Source: Betaproteobacteria bacterium MOLA814
GTDB taxonomy: Bacteria; Pseudomonadota; Gammaproteobacteria; Burkholderiales; Burkholderiaceae_C
Direction: 5' to 3'
Assembly: GCA_000496475.1 (NCBI GenBank)
Contig: AYMW01000001.1
Span: 246,623 to 310,622, forward strand
DNA length: 64,000 bases
Positions 9,658 through 18,647 of this stretch are shown piece by piece. Positions within the stretch are counted from its first letter, which is position 1; the number at the start of each line of letters is the position of its first letter. The position numbers and the translations under genes are program-made. The notes under the pieces were generated by a model, which was given only the letters and a program-made list of their open reading frames with translations, did not search any database and was not told the origin of the DNA.

Positions 9658-10191
9658 ATGGGCAATCAACCTAAACAACTCGCACGGCGCATCTCGCGCC
9701 ACACACTGACTTATTGTGTGGTGTTGCTGGTAACTATGCTGTTGGCAAGTTGCGCCGCACCGCCCTCGCCTGCGCCTGAGCCGCAACCTACCCCACCGCT
9801 TGCGCCACAGCCGGCACCTGTCGCTGCGCGGATACCAGTCTTCATTTCGCAAGCCACCAACGCCAAAGACTACAGGCGGGATGCGGCCCAGCACATTTAC
9901 AAAAACAACAGCGCCCGAATTTACAAAGGTCGTATGCCACCGCTGCTGATGGCGGTTGCAGTGCTAGAGGTGGACGTAGACACCATGGGCGACATTGCCG
10001 CCATTCGCTGGGTACGTGGCCCAACCAACTTACCGAGCGTCATCGCCGACATTGAAGCCTTGGTGAAAGCGTCTGCCCCCTATCCAGCGCCACTTAAAAT
10101 GCCTGGCGTCATCTATACAGAGGTGTGGTTGTATGACAAGTCTGGCTTGTTTCAACTGGACACACTCACCGAAGGCCAGCGTAATAAATAG
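9658..10191 (+). CDS. Predicted lipoprotein with a TonB-like C-terminal domain
   Basis: A 177-residue exported protein of unknown role. Residues 1-33 are a lipoprotein signal peptide with a twin-Arg-like stretch, a hydrophobic core and the lipobox LLASC. A Pro-rich linker (PSPAPEPQPTPPLAPQPAP) follows and should span part of the periplasm. The rest (VLEVDVDTMGDIAAIRWVRG...VIYTEVWLYDKSGLFQLDTL) resembles the alpha/beta C-terminal domain of TonB-type energy transducers. The ATG at 9658 was chosen because it starts the signal peptide; AAGGAA lies about 12 bases upstream. It stands alone between the hydroxylase operon and uraH. Confidence 0.72.
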   Translation: MGNQPKQLARRISRHTLTYCVVLLVTMLLASCAAPPSPAPEPQPTPPLAPQPAPVAARIPVFISQATNAKDYRRDAAQHIYKNNSARIYKGRMPPLLMAVAVLEVDVDTMGDIAAIRWVRGPTNLPSVIADIEALVKASAPYPAPLKMPGVIYTEVWLYDKSGLFQLDTLTEGQRNK

Positions 10192-10233
10192 CCTCACAGG
10201 TCGCCTCACAGCACGAACCAATTAGGCGCCAGC

Positions 10234-10587
10234 TTAACTGCCACGGTAAGTGGCGTAACTCCATGGACTGACCAGCAGCGGCACATGGTAGTGCTCGGTG
10301 GCGCTAGCGACACCAAAATCCAACGCGACATGGTTTAAAAAATTGGGCGTTGGCAGCGCTACGCCCTTGGCGGAAAAATAGGCCGCCACATCAAACACCA
10401 ACCTGTAGGTACCGATGGCCAGGCTGTCATGGCCAATCAGCAAGCCGTCGTTATTGCGCCCATCAGCATTCAAGAAAAAAGACTTTAACAACACCGGTTT
10501 GTCACTGTTTGTTGTATACAAAGACACTGCCATTCCAGCAGCGGGACAGCCATTCATGGTATCTAAAACGTGCGTACTTAATCCCAT
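10234..10587 (-). CDS. uraH: 5-hydroxyisourate hydrolase (transthyretin-like)
   Basis: A 117-residue HIU hydrolase, which opens 5-hydroxyisourate (the urate oxidase product) to OHCU. Both family signatures are present: the N-terminal LSTHVLDTMNGCPAAGM and the C-terminal tetrapeptide YRGS, which distinguish the enzyme from transthyretin. The conserved His near the start and Arg/His of the tetramer active site are intact. The ATG at 10587 is preceded by GGA seven bases upstream. It is divergent from the gntR gene and shares its promoter region. The coding sequence itself contains a second copy of the likely operator (10512-10521). No urate oxidase gene is in the window. Confidence 0.93.
   Translation of the reverse strand: MGLSTHVLDTMNGCPAAGMAVSLYTTNSDKPVLLKSFFLNADGRNNDGLLIGHDSLAIGTYRLVFDVAAYFSAKGVALPTPNFLNHVALDFGVASATEHYHVPLLVSPWSYATYRGS
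10512..10521. promoter_or_regulatory. Internal copy of the TTGTATACAA palindrome
   Basis: A perfect 10-bp palindrome, TTGTATACAA, within the 5' part of uraH, identical to the one in the uraH-gntR intergenic region and 158 bp from it. Its position inside a coding region suggests an auxiliary operator. Chance occurrence cannot be excluded. Confidence 0.5.
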
Positions 10588-10669
10588 TATTTTTTCCAAT
10601 TTGAAGCCAGTATTGATGTCAATACATTTAAATGCATCCCGTGTTACAGTTTACCAAAATCATCATAAT

Positions 10670-10679
10670 TTGTATACAA
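10670..10679. promoter_or_regulatory. Probable GntR operator in the uraH-gntR intergenic region
   Basis: The perfect palindrome TTGTATACAA lies 29 bp before the gntR start, in the shared divergent promoter region. FCD-type GntR regulators typically bind short palindromes of the form TnGTnnnACnA, which this matches. I infer autoregulation and control of uraH. Confidence 0.65.
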
Positions 10680-10707
10680 TTTTTTTAAAATGAAGTAGCA
10701 TAAACGC

Positions 10708-11373
10708 ATGGACATCTCATCTACCGCAATGATCGTTCAATCGCTGTCACGGGCAATCGTTGAGCACAGGTTACAACCAGGCGCCAAATTAGCAGAGCAA
10801 AAACTCGCTGACCACTTTGGCGTGTCTCGCACTCTGGTCAGACAAGCTTTCTTCCAGCTTAGCCAAAACAGGCTTGTTCGCATGGAACCCTCACGGGGCG
10901 CCTTTGTGGCGGCGCCATCCGTAGAAGAGGCCAAGCAAGTGTTTGCTGTCAGGCGCATGCTTGAGATAGAGCTCACCAAACAATTTACGCAAACAGCCAC
11001 ACCTGCAAAAATAAAAGCCCTTAGAGCACACCTTGCAAAAGAGCACGAGGCACTGCATGACCAAGATGCGGCTAGCCGCACTGAGTTGCTAGGTGATTTT
11101 CATGTGCGCATGGCAGAGCTCACAGGCAACGATGTGCTGGCCGAAATTCTGGGTGACTTAATTTCTCGCTGCTCACTCATTGCATTGATGTACCAAACCG
11201 CACGCGATGCGAAGTGCTCTAGCGAAGAGCACGACCGGTTGGTAGAAGCCATAGAACTTAAAAACGAAACAGAAGCCGTGCGCTTGATGACCGAGCACTT
11301 GGACAACGTCGAAAAAAGTCTCACCTTCAACAAACGCCAACCATCAGCAGACATCAGCGAAGCGCTGCGCTGA
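10708..11373 (+). CDS. GntR-family (FCD) transcriptional regulator of the urate/allantoin genes
   Basis: A 221-residue FadR/FCD-type GntR regulator. The N-terminal winged helix shows LSRAIVEHRLQPGAKLAEQKLADHFGVSRTLVRQAFFQL and the wing GAFVAAPSVEEAKQVF. The C-terminal FCD domain (about residues 80-215) has the usual metal/ligand His and Asp positions, including FHVRMAEL, typical of effectors that are small carboxylates or ureides. It sits between uraH and puuE, divergent from the former and only 29 bp before the latter, so it probably controls purine breakdown in response to allantoin, allantoate or a related ureide. The ligand is not readable from sequence. Confidence 0.88.
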   Translation: MDISSTAMIVQSLSRAIVEHRLQPGAKLAEQKLADHFGVSRTLVRQAFFQLSQNRLVRMEPSRGAFVAAPSVEEAKQVFAVRRMLEIELTKQFTQTATPAKIKALRAHLAKEHEALHDQDAASRTELLGDFHVRMAELTGNDVLAEILGDLISRCSLIALMYQTARDAKCSSEEHDRLVEAIELKNETEAVRLMTEHLDNVEKSLTFNKRQPSADISEALR

Positions 11374-11402
11374 ACCACTCATTCAGAAAGTAACCACAAC
11401 TT

Positions 11403-12347
11403 ATGTACGACGCAACAGCCAGTTACCCCCGGGACCTTATTGGTTACGGTGAGGATGTGCCCCATGCCCAATGGCCTCAACAAGCACGTATTGCCGTGCA
11501 GTTTGTACTGAACTACGAGGAAGGCGGCGAGAACAACGTGCTGCACGGCGACGCAGGTTCTGAGCAATTTTTATCTGAATTATTCAATCCCGCCAGCTAC
11601 CCAGACCGCCACATGAGCATGGACGGCATCTACGAATACGGCACCCGCGCTGGTGTGTGGCGATTGCTACGCCTATTTAAACAACACCACATGCCGCTCA
11701 CAGTATTTGGCGTGGCCACCGCCTTGCAGCGCAGCCCACACATGGTCAAAGTGTTTCAAGAATTAGGTTACGAAATTGCTTGTCACGGCCTCAAGTGGAT
11801 TCATTATCAACACACCCCTATTGAACAAGAACGCAATGACATGCTGCACGCCATGGACATCATGACTGAGCTCATGGGTCATCGCCCCGTTGGCTGGTAC
11901 ACCGGGCGCGACAGTCCCAACACCCACCAACTGGTGGCCGACTTTGGTGGCTTCGAGTACGACTCTGACTACTACGGCGACGACTTGCCTTTTTGGATGA
12001 AGGTCAATAAAACAGACGGCGACACAGCCACACAACTCATAGTGCCTTACACCTTGGACGCCAATGACATGCGGTTCGCTTTGCCTCAAGGCTTCTCACA
12101 TGGCGACCCGTTTTTTCAATACCTCAAAGACAGCTTTGATTGTTTGTACGCAGAGGGTGACCCAAACGGTTTGAACCGACCCAAGATGCTCAACATTGGC
12201 ATCCACTGCCGCTTGCTTGGCCGTCCAGGCCGCTTTATGGCTATAAAGCGTTTTGTTGAATACATAGCAAGCCATGAGCACGTATGGGTTGCAACACGCC
12301 AAGATATCGCCCGCCACTGGCGCGCTACTCACCCGTGCCCCGCCTAA
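11403..12347 (+). CDS. puuE: Allantoinase, PuuE (polysaccharide deacetylase) type
   Basis: A 314-residue PuuE-type enzyme, the polysaccharide-deacetylase-fold allantoinase that converts allantoin to allantoate and is unrelated to the AllB amidohydrolase. The start YPRDLIGYGEDVPHAQWPQQARIAVQFVLNYEEGGEN is very characteristic, and length is normal (about 300-320). EIACHGLKWIHY and GWYTGRDSPNT carry conserved family residues. The ATG is at 11403. It precedes the fused uraD-allantoate amidohydrolase gene by 12 bp and is almost certainly co-transcribed with it. Together they cover OHCU to allantoin to allantoate and onward. Confidence 0.93.
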   Translation: MYDATASYPRDLIGYGEDVPHAQWPQQARIAVQFVLNYEEGGENNVLHGDAGSEQFLSELFNPASYPDRHMSMDGIYEYGTRAGVWRLLRLFKQHHMPLTVFGVATALQRSPHMVKVFQELGYEIACHGLKWIHYQHTPIEQERNDMLHAMDIMTELMGHRPVGWYTGRDSPNTHQLVADFGGFEYDSDYYGDDLPFWMKVNKTDGDTATQLIVPYTLDANDMRFALPQGFSHGDPFFQYLKDSFDCLYAEGDPNGLNRPKMLNIGIHCRLLGRPGRFMAIKRFVEYIASHEHVWVATRQDIARHWRATHPCPA

Positions 12348-12359
12348 ACAAGAACACCT

Positions 12360-14126
12360 ATGAGCCACACCTTAGAACAACTCAACACCGCTTCAACTGA
12401 AGCAGCATTGGCCATGCTAGATGGCCTGTACGAGCACTCACCTTGGATTGCAAAGGCGGCACTTGAGCAGCGCCCATTTGCATCGCTTGCTGCGCTCAAG
12501 CACACCATGACCTTGGTACTTGAAGAAGCTGGTGTAGACGCCAAACTGGAATTGATTCGATCCCACCCAGAGTTGGCCGGCAAAGCCATGCAGACCAATA
12601 CGCTGACAGCTGAATCCACCACAGAGCAACGACAAGCGGGGCTGACCGATTGCACACAGGACGAGTTGCTGCACATTCAACAACTCAACCAACAATACCT
12701 TGATAAGTTTGACTTTCCGTTTGTGGTCGCCGTTCGCGGCCCTCGCGGCACTGGGATTGGCAAAGCGCAAGTCATTGCCACTGTTGAGCGGCGCTTGTTG
12801 AACCACCCTGACTTTGAGCGCGACGAGTGCGTGCGACATATTCACAGGATTGCTGAAATTCGTCTCAATGACCTCTTTGGCGTTACCCCAACGCAGGGTC
12901 ATTTGGTGTGGGACTGGCAAGAGGGCTTGGCCCAGTTTTCAGACCCGGGTTACGCAGAGCGCGGCGAACTAACTGTTACCTACCTGACCCTTGCCCACCA
13001 ACAAGTAGCAGCCAGCCTAGCTGCTACCATGCGTGACAGTGGCTTTGACAACGTCACCATAGATGCAGTTGGCAACGTGGTTGGCATATACAACAGTGAC
13101 CAACCAGACGCCAAAACCTTGCTGACTGGTTCTCACTACGATACCGTTAGAAACGGTGGCAAGTACGACGGCCGTCTGGGTATCTTTGTGCCTATAGCGT
13201 GCGTGCGAGCTCTGCACGCACAGGGCAAGCGTCTGCCATTTAACTTTGAAGTCGTAGGCTTTGCGGAAGAAGAGGGGCAGCGCTACAAGGCTACATTTTT
13301 AGGCTCAGGTGCGCTCATTGGTCAGTTTGACAAGACGTGGCTGGACCAAGTCGACGTTGATGGCATTGCTATGCGTGACGCCATGGCACATGCTGGCTTA
13401 AACGTAGACGACATCGACGACATTCAACGTGACACAAGCCGCTACTTAGGCTTTGTGGAGGTGCACATTGAGCAAGGCCCAGTTCTCAATGAAATGAATT
13501 TGCCACTCGGCGTTGTCACCTCCATCAATGGCAGTGTGCGCTACCTAGGCCGCATAACAGGTACGGCTTGCCACGCAGGCACTACGCCCATGAATCGCAG
13601 GCGAGATGCCGCAGCAGCAATGGCTGAGTTTGGCGTCTACTTAGAAAGCCGTGCCGCGCAAGATGGTGATTCTGTTGCAACCATCGGGATGCAAGAAATT
13701 CCCAATGGCTGTATCAACGTGGTACCTGGCCAGTTCAATTTCAGTCTGGACATACGCGCGCCAAATGACATTCAGCGCGACGCGTTACACGACGATATTG
13801 TGAAAGCCCTTGAAACTGTTTGTGCCCGGCGCGGCGTACACATGCAACTAGACCTCACGGTTAGAGCAAGTGCAGCCCCAAGTGCACCAGACTGGCAGAC
13901 GCGTTGGGAAGCTGCCGTGCAGTCCACCGGATTGCCTGTTTTTTGCATGCCCAGCGGCGCAGGGCACGATGCCATGAAACTCCATGAGGCTATGCCGCAA
14001 GCGATGTTGTTTGTTCGAGGCGAAAACTCCGGCATCAGCCACAACCCATTGGAGTCGACCACCAGCGACGACATGCAATTGTGTGTAGATGCCTTTACAC
14101 ATTTACTCAACCAATTGGCGCAATAA
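12360..14126 (+). CDS. Bifunctional OHCU decarboxylase-allantoate amidohydrolase
   Basis: A 588-residue two-domain protein. Residues 1 to about 170 form an OHCU decarboxylase (UraD): SHPELAGKAM has the catalytic His, with EQRQAGL and DFPFVVAVRG of the family core, making S-allantoin. Residues about 178-588 form an M20-family allantoate amidohydrolase/N-carbamoylase: metal ligands in LTGSHYDTVRNGGKYDGRLG, EEEGQRY and VEVHIEQGPVLNE, and GAGHDAMKLHE near the end. The two enzymes act on either side of PuuE, the preceding gene. I believe this fusion exists in other betaproteobacteria but cannot check. No stop or ribosome site separates the halves, so the fusion is real in this sequence. Confidence 0.9.
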   Translation: MSHTLEQLNTASTEAALAMLDGLYEHSPWIAKAALEQRPFASLAALKHTMTLVLEEAGVDAKLELIRSHPELAGKAMQTNTLTAESTTEQRQAGLTDCTQDELLHIQQLNQQYLDKFDFPFVVAVRGPRGTGIGKAQVIATVERRLLNHPDFERDECVRHIHRIAEIRLNDLFGVTPTQGHLVWDWQEGLAQFSDPGYAERGELTVTYLTLAHQQVAASLAATMRDSGFDNVTIDAVGNVVGIYNSDQPDAKTLLTGSHYDTVRNGGKYDGRLGIFVPIACVRALHAQGKRLPFNFEVVGFAEEEGQRYKATFLGSGALIGQFDKTWLDQVDVDGIAMRDAMAHAGLNVDDIDDIQRDTSRYLGFVEVHIEQGPVLNEMNLPLGVVTSINGSVRYLGRITGTACHAGTTPMNRRRDAAAAMAEFGVYLESRAAQDGDSVATIGMQEIPNGCINVVPGQFNFSLDIRAPNDIQRDALHDDIVKALETVCARRGVHMQLDLTVRASAAPSAPDWQTRWEAAVQSTGLPVFCMPSGAGHDAMKLHEAMPQAMLFVRGENSGISHNPLESTTSDDMQLCVDAFTHLLNQLAQ

Positions 14127-14170
14127 AGCGCCATCCTCTTTTTTATCAATATTCCGACTCAGGAGACACT

Positions 14171-15448
14171 TTGGCACACCAACCTAACACCGACCATGCA
14201 CATGACTTTGCAGCCATTGACGCTTGGGTAGACCAGCACTTTGACGAGCAAATACAGTTTTTAAAAGAACTGGTGGCAACGCCTACAGACTCCCCCCCAG
14301 GTAACAACACACCCCACGCTATTCGCACGACCGAGTTGCTAATGGACTTTGGCTACACCGCCGAACAATACGCCCCGGACTTAGCGTTGGTCAAAGAGCA
14401 CGGCCTGGAGTCAGTGACCAACCTCATCGTGCGACGTCCATTTGGCGCAGGCGGAAAAACCATAGCCCTCAACGCACACGGTGATGTGGTGCCTCCAGGC
14501 GAAGGCTGGACACACGACCCCTATGGTGGCGACATCGTAGACGGCAAGATGTACGGCCGTGCAACGGCTGTCAGCAAATGTGACTTCTCTACATTCACAT
14601 TTGCCGTGCGTGCAGTCGAGGCCTTGGCATCTAAATCAGCGCTGAAAGGCACTGTAGAGTTGCACTTCACTTACGACGAAGAGTTTGGCGGCGCTTTAGG
14701 CCCAGACTACCTACTGGCCAACAACCTCACCAAGCCTGACCTGATGATTGCGGCGGGCTTTAGCTACCAAGTGGTCACAGCGCACAACGGTTGCTTGCAA
14801 ATGGAAGTTACGGTCAACGGCAACATGGCGCACGCAGCCATTCCAGAATCTGGCGTAGACGCACTGCAAGGTGCCAACCAAATTCTGACGGCTCTGTACG
14901 CACAAAACGACATCTACAAGCAAGTCACCTCTTTGGTTGAAGGTATCACCCATCCCTACTTGAATGTGGGCATGATCGCTGGTGGCACCAACACCAATGT
15001 GGTGCCTGGCAAAGTCGTGATGAAAGTAGACCGCCGCATGATCCCCGAAGAAAACCCCAGCCACGTTGAGGCCAATTTACACAAGGTCATGCAAGACGCG
15101 GTCGACAGCTTTAACACAGGGCGGACTGACGCTGGTATCAGCATTTCCGTCAAGCGCATGTTGCTGTGCAACGCCATGAAACCCTTGGCCGGCAACAAGC
15201 CTTTGGTGGACGCCTTGCAAACACATGGCGAAGCCGTGTTTGGCGAACCCATTCCCGCATTGGGCACGCCGCTTTACACAGATGTGCGTTTGTATGTGGA
15301 GCGAGGCATTCCAGGCGTTATTTACGGTGCTGGACCGCGCACCGTTTTAGAGTCGCATGCCAAACGAGCTGACGAGCGCATTGATCTGGAAGACCTACGC
15401 CGCGCCACCAAAGTGATTGCACGCACATTGCGCGACTTGTTAACCTAA
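14171..15448 (+). CDS. M20-family metallohydrolase (ArgE/DapE-like)
   Basis: A 425-residue M20 metallopeptidase-family deacylase. The metal-binding and dimer features are visible: ALNAHGDVVPPGEGWTHDPYGG, GRATAVSKCDFS, and HFTYDEEFGGALGPDYLL with the catalytic Glu pair. I set the start at TTG 14171 because AGGAG stands five bases before it and no in-frame ATG/GTG has a comparable site; a longer frame reaches back into the preceding gene. It lies 44 bp after the allantoate amidohydrolase fusion and is likely the last gene of the ureide operon. Its substrate may be an N-acyl or N-carbamoyl product of that pathway, but sequence alone does not decide this. Confidence 0.8.
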   Translation: MAHQPNTDHAHDFAAIDAWVDQHFDEQIQFLKELVATPTDSPPGNNTPHAIRTTELLMDFGYTAEQYAPDLALVKEHGLESVTNLIVRRPFGAGGKTIALNAHGDVVPPGEGWTHDPYGGDIVDGKMYGRATAVSKCDFSTFTFAVRAVEALASKSALKGTVELHFTYDEEFGGALGPDYLLANNLTKPDLMIAAGFSYQVVTAHNGCLQMEVTVNGNMAHAAIPESGVDALQGANQILTALYAQNDIYKQVTSLVEGITHPYLNVGMIAGGTNTNVVPGKVVMKVDRRMIPEENPSHVEANLHKVMQDAVDSFNTGRTDAGISISVKRMLLCNAMKPLAGNKPLVDALQTHGEAVFGEPIPALGTPLYTDVRLYVERGIPGVIYGAGPRTVLESHAKRADERIDLEDLRRATKVIARTLRDLLT

Positions 15449-15455
15449 ACCGTGA

Positions 15456-15486
15456 AACGGGCCTCACATCAGGGGCCTTTTTTTAC
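15456..15486 (+). terminator. Possible rho-independent terminator after the M20 gene
   Basis: GGGCCT...AGGGGCC followed by a run of seven T, just after the M20 stop. The stem is short, so it is a moderate candidate for the end of the ureide operon. Confidence 0.5.
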
Positions 15487-15670
15487 GACCTTGTTAATTT
15501 CAGCCTTCATGACCAGCTCTACATGTTTGGAACCATTTATTGCATCTCGTTTTTGCACAACTGCTTCACCTCAATATGCGTACCAGCGCGTATAAGCTGT
15601 TGACTATGTATAAGAAAAACTGACGTAATATCCGTAGCCATTGCACACAACACTACAAAGAGACAAATCC

Positions 15671-17968
15671 ATGTCAACAGCAGAAGACAACTTGCGCGAC
15701 GCCGCTCTCGATTACCACCGCTTTCCTACACGCGGAAAAATATCTGTCACGCCCACCAAGCCATTGTCTAACCAACGCGATCTGTCGTTGGCTTATTCCC
15801 CAGGTGTGGCTTACCCTTGTCTGGCCATCGCAAAAGACCCAACACTGGCAGCAGAGTACACCTCGCGCGCCAACTTGGTGGCAGTGATAACCAATGGCAC
15901 TGCGGTGCTGGGTTTGGGCGACATTGGGCCGCTGGCCAGCAAGCCCGTCATGGAGGGCAAGGGCTGCTTGTTTAAAAAGTTTGCAGGTATCGATGTGTTT
16001 GATATCGAGCTTGACGAGCGCGATCCAGACAAACTGGTTGATATCATTGCCGCGCTTGAGCCTACTATCGGCGGCATCAACTTGGAAGACATCAAAGCAC
16101 CCGAGTGCTTTTACATTGAGAAAAAACTACGTGAGCGCATGAGCATTCCCGTGTTCCACGACGACCAACACGGCACTGCCATCATCTCTGCAGCCGCGCT
16201 GCTGAACGGGCTAGAACTCACAGGCAAAGACATTGGGAGCGTCAAAATGGCGGTCTCAGGTGCTGGCGCAGCCGCTCTGGCGTGTCTAGACGTTATGGTG
16301 GGCTTAGGCGTTGCGCGCGAAAATATCTTTGTTTGTGACTCCAAAGGCGTCATATACGAAGGCCGTGCTGGTGGTTATGACGAGTCAAAAGCGCGCTACG
16401 CACAAACAACCGACGCGCGCACTTTGGCTGATGTAGTCAGTGGAGCCGACGTCTTTTTGGGTTGCTCCGCGCCAGGCGTGATGACTGTCGACATGGTCAA
16501 GTCCATGGCGGACAAACCTGTCATCTTGGCTCTGGCCAACCCAGAACCAGAAATTCGCCCTGAGTTGGCCAGAGCCGCACGACCAGACTGCATCATCGCA
16601 ACTGGGCGCTCTGACTACCCCAACCAAGTCAACAACGTGCTGTGCTTTCCGTATATTTTTAGAGGCGCATTAGATTGCGGTGCCACCTCCATAACTGAAG
16701 AAATGAAACTGGCCTGTGTGCGCCAAATTGCTGATTTGGCCAAGGCTGAAACAAGTGATGAAGTGGCTGCCGCCTACGCAGGGCAAGACCTCGTTTTTGG
16801 CCCCGATTACCTCATTCCCAAACCATTCGACTCACGCTTGATATTGCGCATTGCACCAGCCGTAGCGGCAGCCGCGCATGCCTCAGGGGTGGCTACACGT
16901 CCTATCACCGATATGGATGCCTACCGCCAAAGTTTGTCTCGCTTCATTTATCAAACTGGTATTTTGATGCAGCCCGTGGTGAACGCTGCAAAAGCTGGGG
17001 CTCAAGAGCACAAACGTATCGCCATTGCAGACGGCGAGGACGAGCGCGCACTGCGCGCCGCCCAGCAAGCAATTGACGACAACTTGGCAACACCTATATT
17101 GGTGGGTCGCCCAGCTGTGATCAGCGCACGTATCGAAAAAGCGGGTCTGCGCATGCGCGTAGGCACGGACATAGAAGTGGTCAACCCTGAAGACGATCCA
17201 CGATTTAGAAGCTATTGGGAACGCTACCTCGCCCTGATGGGGCGTCAAGGCGTAACACCAGAGATGGCCAAGTCAGCCGTACGTCGCTCCAACACCATCA
17301 TTGCCGCCCTCATGGTGGCGGTTGGCGATGCCGATGGCGTGCTGTGTGGTTTGGTAGGAACCTACGAGACCCACTTAGAGCGTATCAAAGATGTGCTGGG
17401 CGCGGCCAAAGGCGCAACCACATTTGGCGCACTGAATGCCCTCATGCTCGAAGACCGCACGCTGTTCATTGCAGACACCTATGTCAACGAAGATCCCAGC
17501 GCCCAACAGCTGGCAGAAATTGCCTCCATGGCAGTGGCACAAGTTCAACGCTTTGGCATCCCTCCTAAAGTGGCGTTTTTATCGCACTCCAGCTTTGGTT
17601 CTAGCAAGCGCGGATCAGCCAAGAAAATGCGCTTGGCACGCGACCTGTTTGCCGCCACCAATCCAGATGTGGAGTGTGATGGCGAGTTACACGGCGACGC
17701 AGCCTTGTCTGAGTCGGTGCGCCAAGCTTATTTGCCCAGCACCACACTCAGCGGCTCAGCCAATATCTTAATTTGCCCCAACTTAGACTCTGCCAATATC
17801 TTGTTAAATGTACTCAAGATGACCAGCAGCGACGGCGTCACAGTGGGCCCCATGCTCATGGGCACCAGCGTGCCAGCGCACATCATGGACCCCTCGTCTA
17901 CTGTGCGCCGCGTGGTCAATATGATGACTTTGGCCGCAGCCAACGCCTGCTCAAAAAACAAGGTGTAG
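15671..17968 (+). CDS. maeB: NADP-dependent malic enzyme, MaeB type
   Basis: A 765-residue hybrid malic enzyme that decarboxylates malate to pyruvate with reduction of NADP. Residues 1 to about 430 hold the malic domain ([32 protein letters not shown]) and the NAD(P)-binding domain ([19 protein letters not shown]). Residues about 440-765 are a phosphotransacetylase-like domain ([41 protein letters not shown]), which is regulatory in this family and senses acetyl-CoA. Full length is about 760, so it is complete. The ATG at 15671 has AAGAGA upstream. It has its own promoter region and terminator, suggesting a single-gene unit. Confidence 0.95.
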   Translation: MSTAEDNLRDAALDYHRFPTRGKISVTPTKPLSNQRDLSLAYSPGVAYPCLAIAKDPTLAAEYTSRANLVAVITNGTAVLGLGDIGPLASKPVMEGKGCLFKKFAGIDVFDIELDERDPDKLVDIIAALEPTIGGINLEDIKAPECFYIEKKLRERMSIPVFHDDQHGTAIISAAALLNGLELTGKDIGSVKMAVSGAGAAALACLDVMVGLGVARENIFVCDSKGVIYEGRAGGYDESKARYAQTTDARTLADVVSGADVFLGCSAPGVMTVDMVKSMADKPVILALANPEPEIRPELARAARPDCIIATGRSDYPNQVNNVLCFPYIFRGALDCGATSITEEMKLACVRQIADLAKAETSDEVAAAYAGQDLVFGPDYLIPKPFDSRLILRIAPAVAAAAHASGVATRPITDMDAYRQSLSRFIYQTGILMQPVVNAAKAGAQEHKRIAIADGEDERALRAAQQAIDDNLATPILVGRPAVISARIEKAGLRMRVGTDIEVVNPEDDPRFRSYWERYLALMGRQGVTPEMAKSAVRRSNTIIAALMVAVGDADGVLCGLVGTYETHLERIKDVLGAAKGATTFGALNALMLEDRTLFIADTYVNEDPSAQQLAEIASMAVAQVQRFGIPPKVAFLSHSSFGSSKRGSAKKMRLARDLFAATNPDVECDGELHGDAALSESVRQAYLPSTTLSGSANILICPNLDSANILLNVLKMTSSDGVTVGPMLMGTSVPAHIMDPSSTVRRVVNMMTLAAANACSKNKV

Positions 17969-18011
17969 CACCGACTGCCCAGAGGCAGTGTCACAGCCGT
18001 TGTGATTCAAT

Positions 18012-18050
18012 AAAACAGGTACAGACTGCATGGTATGTACCTGTTTTTAT
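18012..18050 (+). terminator. Rho-independent terminator after maeB
   Basis: A perfect 10-bp stem, AAACAGGTAC (18013-18022) with GTACCTGTTT (18037-18046), followed by TTAT. It lies 45 bp after the maeB stop and just before the small lipoprotein gene. Confidence 0.88.
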
Positions 18051-18072
18051 ATGTGATATCGTGTATCGCAGT

Positions 18073-18369
18073 ATGACAAATAGCCGCATTGCCGCCTCAC
18101 AACTTTGCCTGGGTCTAGCCCTGCTAATGGCCACGCTGCTGAGCGGTTGCGGCGTCATTGCTAGCTACCCGCTCACATCGGCCAGCCTAGGGGTGTGGGG
18201 CACCACCGGTAAAACACCAACCGACCACCTCATCAGCGAAGCCAACGGTCAAGACTGCGAACTTATACGTGGTTTGATTAAACAGCCGCTGTGCACGCCC
18301 ACCCAGCTAGGCCCCGTGCAAATTGTAGATAAAACCACCACTAGACTGAACGCGCCAGTTGTGGAATAA
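18073..18369 (+). CDS. Small predicted lipoprotein
   Basis: A 98-residue protein with a lipoprotein signal peptide: Arg near the start, a hydrophobic core LCLGLALLMATLL and lipobox LLSGC at about residues 23-27. The mature part, which includes VWGTTGKTPTDHLISEANGQDC, resembles small betaproteobacterial outer-membrane lipoproteins of unknown role with a conserved DHxxS motif. The ATG at 18073 is the only start that gives a signal peptide. It begins 23 bp after the maeB terminator. Function unknown. Confidence 0.72.
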   Translation: MTNSRIAASQLCLGLALLMATLLSGCGVIASYPLTSASLGVWGTTGKTPTDHLISEANGQDCELIRGLIKQPLCTPTQLGPVQIVDKTTTRLNAPVVE

Positions 18370-18422
18370 GCAGGGAATGACCCACTGACGCTTGAACAGC
18401 ATGTGTACATGCTTTGCACGAC

Positions 18423-18647
18423 ATGTCAGATACCGATAACAGATTGAACACGACCCACACAGCCATCGATGCAGTGCATGTGATGCGGTTGACCAGACAG
18501 CCCACATTAAAGATCGATAAAAATATGCAGCACGTACCGACAAAAATTAGAAGTGTGGGTAGCGCCCTGAACGGCATCAAACATTGGTTGGACATCAAGG
18601 TGGGGCGGCAGGCATTTCTTCAGGCCACAGTTGCGGCCAAGGTCTAA
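18423..18647 (+). pseudogene. Possible N-terminal piece of the FkbM gene, out of frame
   Basis: A 74-residue frame (MSDTDNRLN...LQATVAAKV) that overlaps the start of the FkbM frame. FkbM proteins usually have 50-90 residues before their SAM-binding core, and this segment would supply them. Adding one G in the AAGG at 18639-18642 would join the two frames as AAK-GLTFKVP. The join is my inference. A natural frameshift, a sequencing error or a non-coding leader are all possible. Confidence 0.45.
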
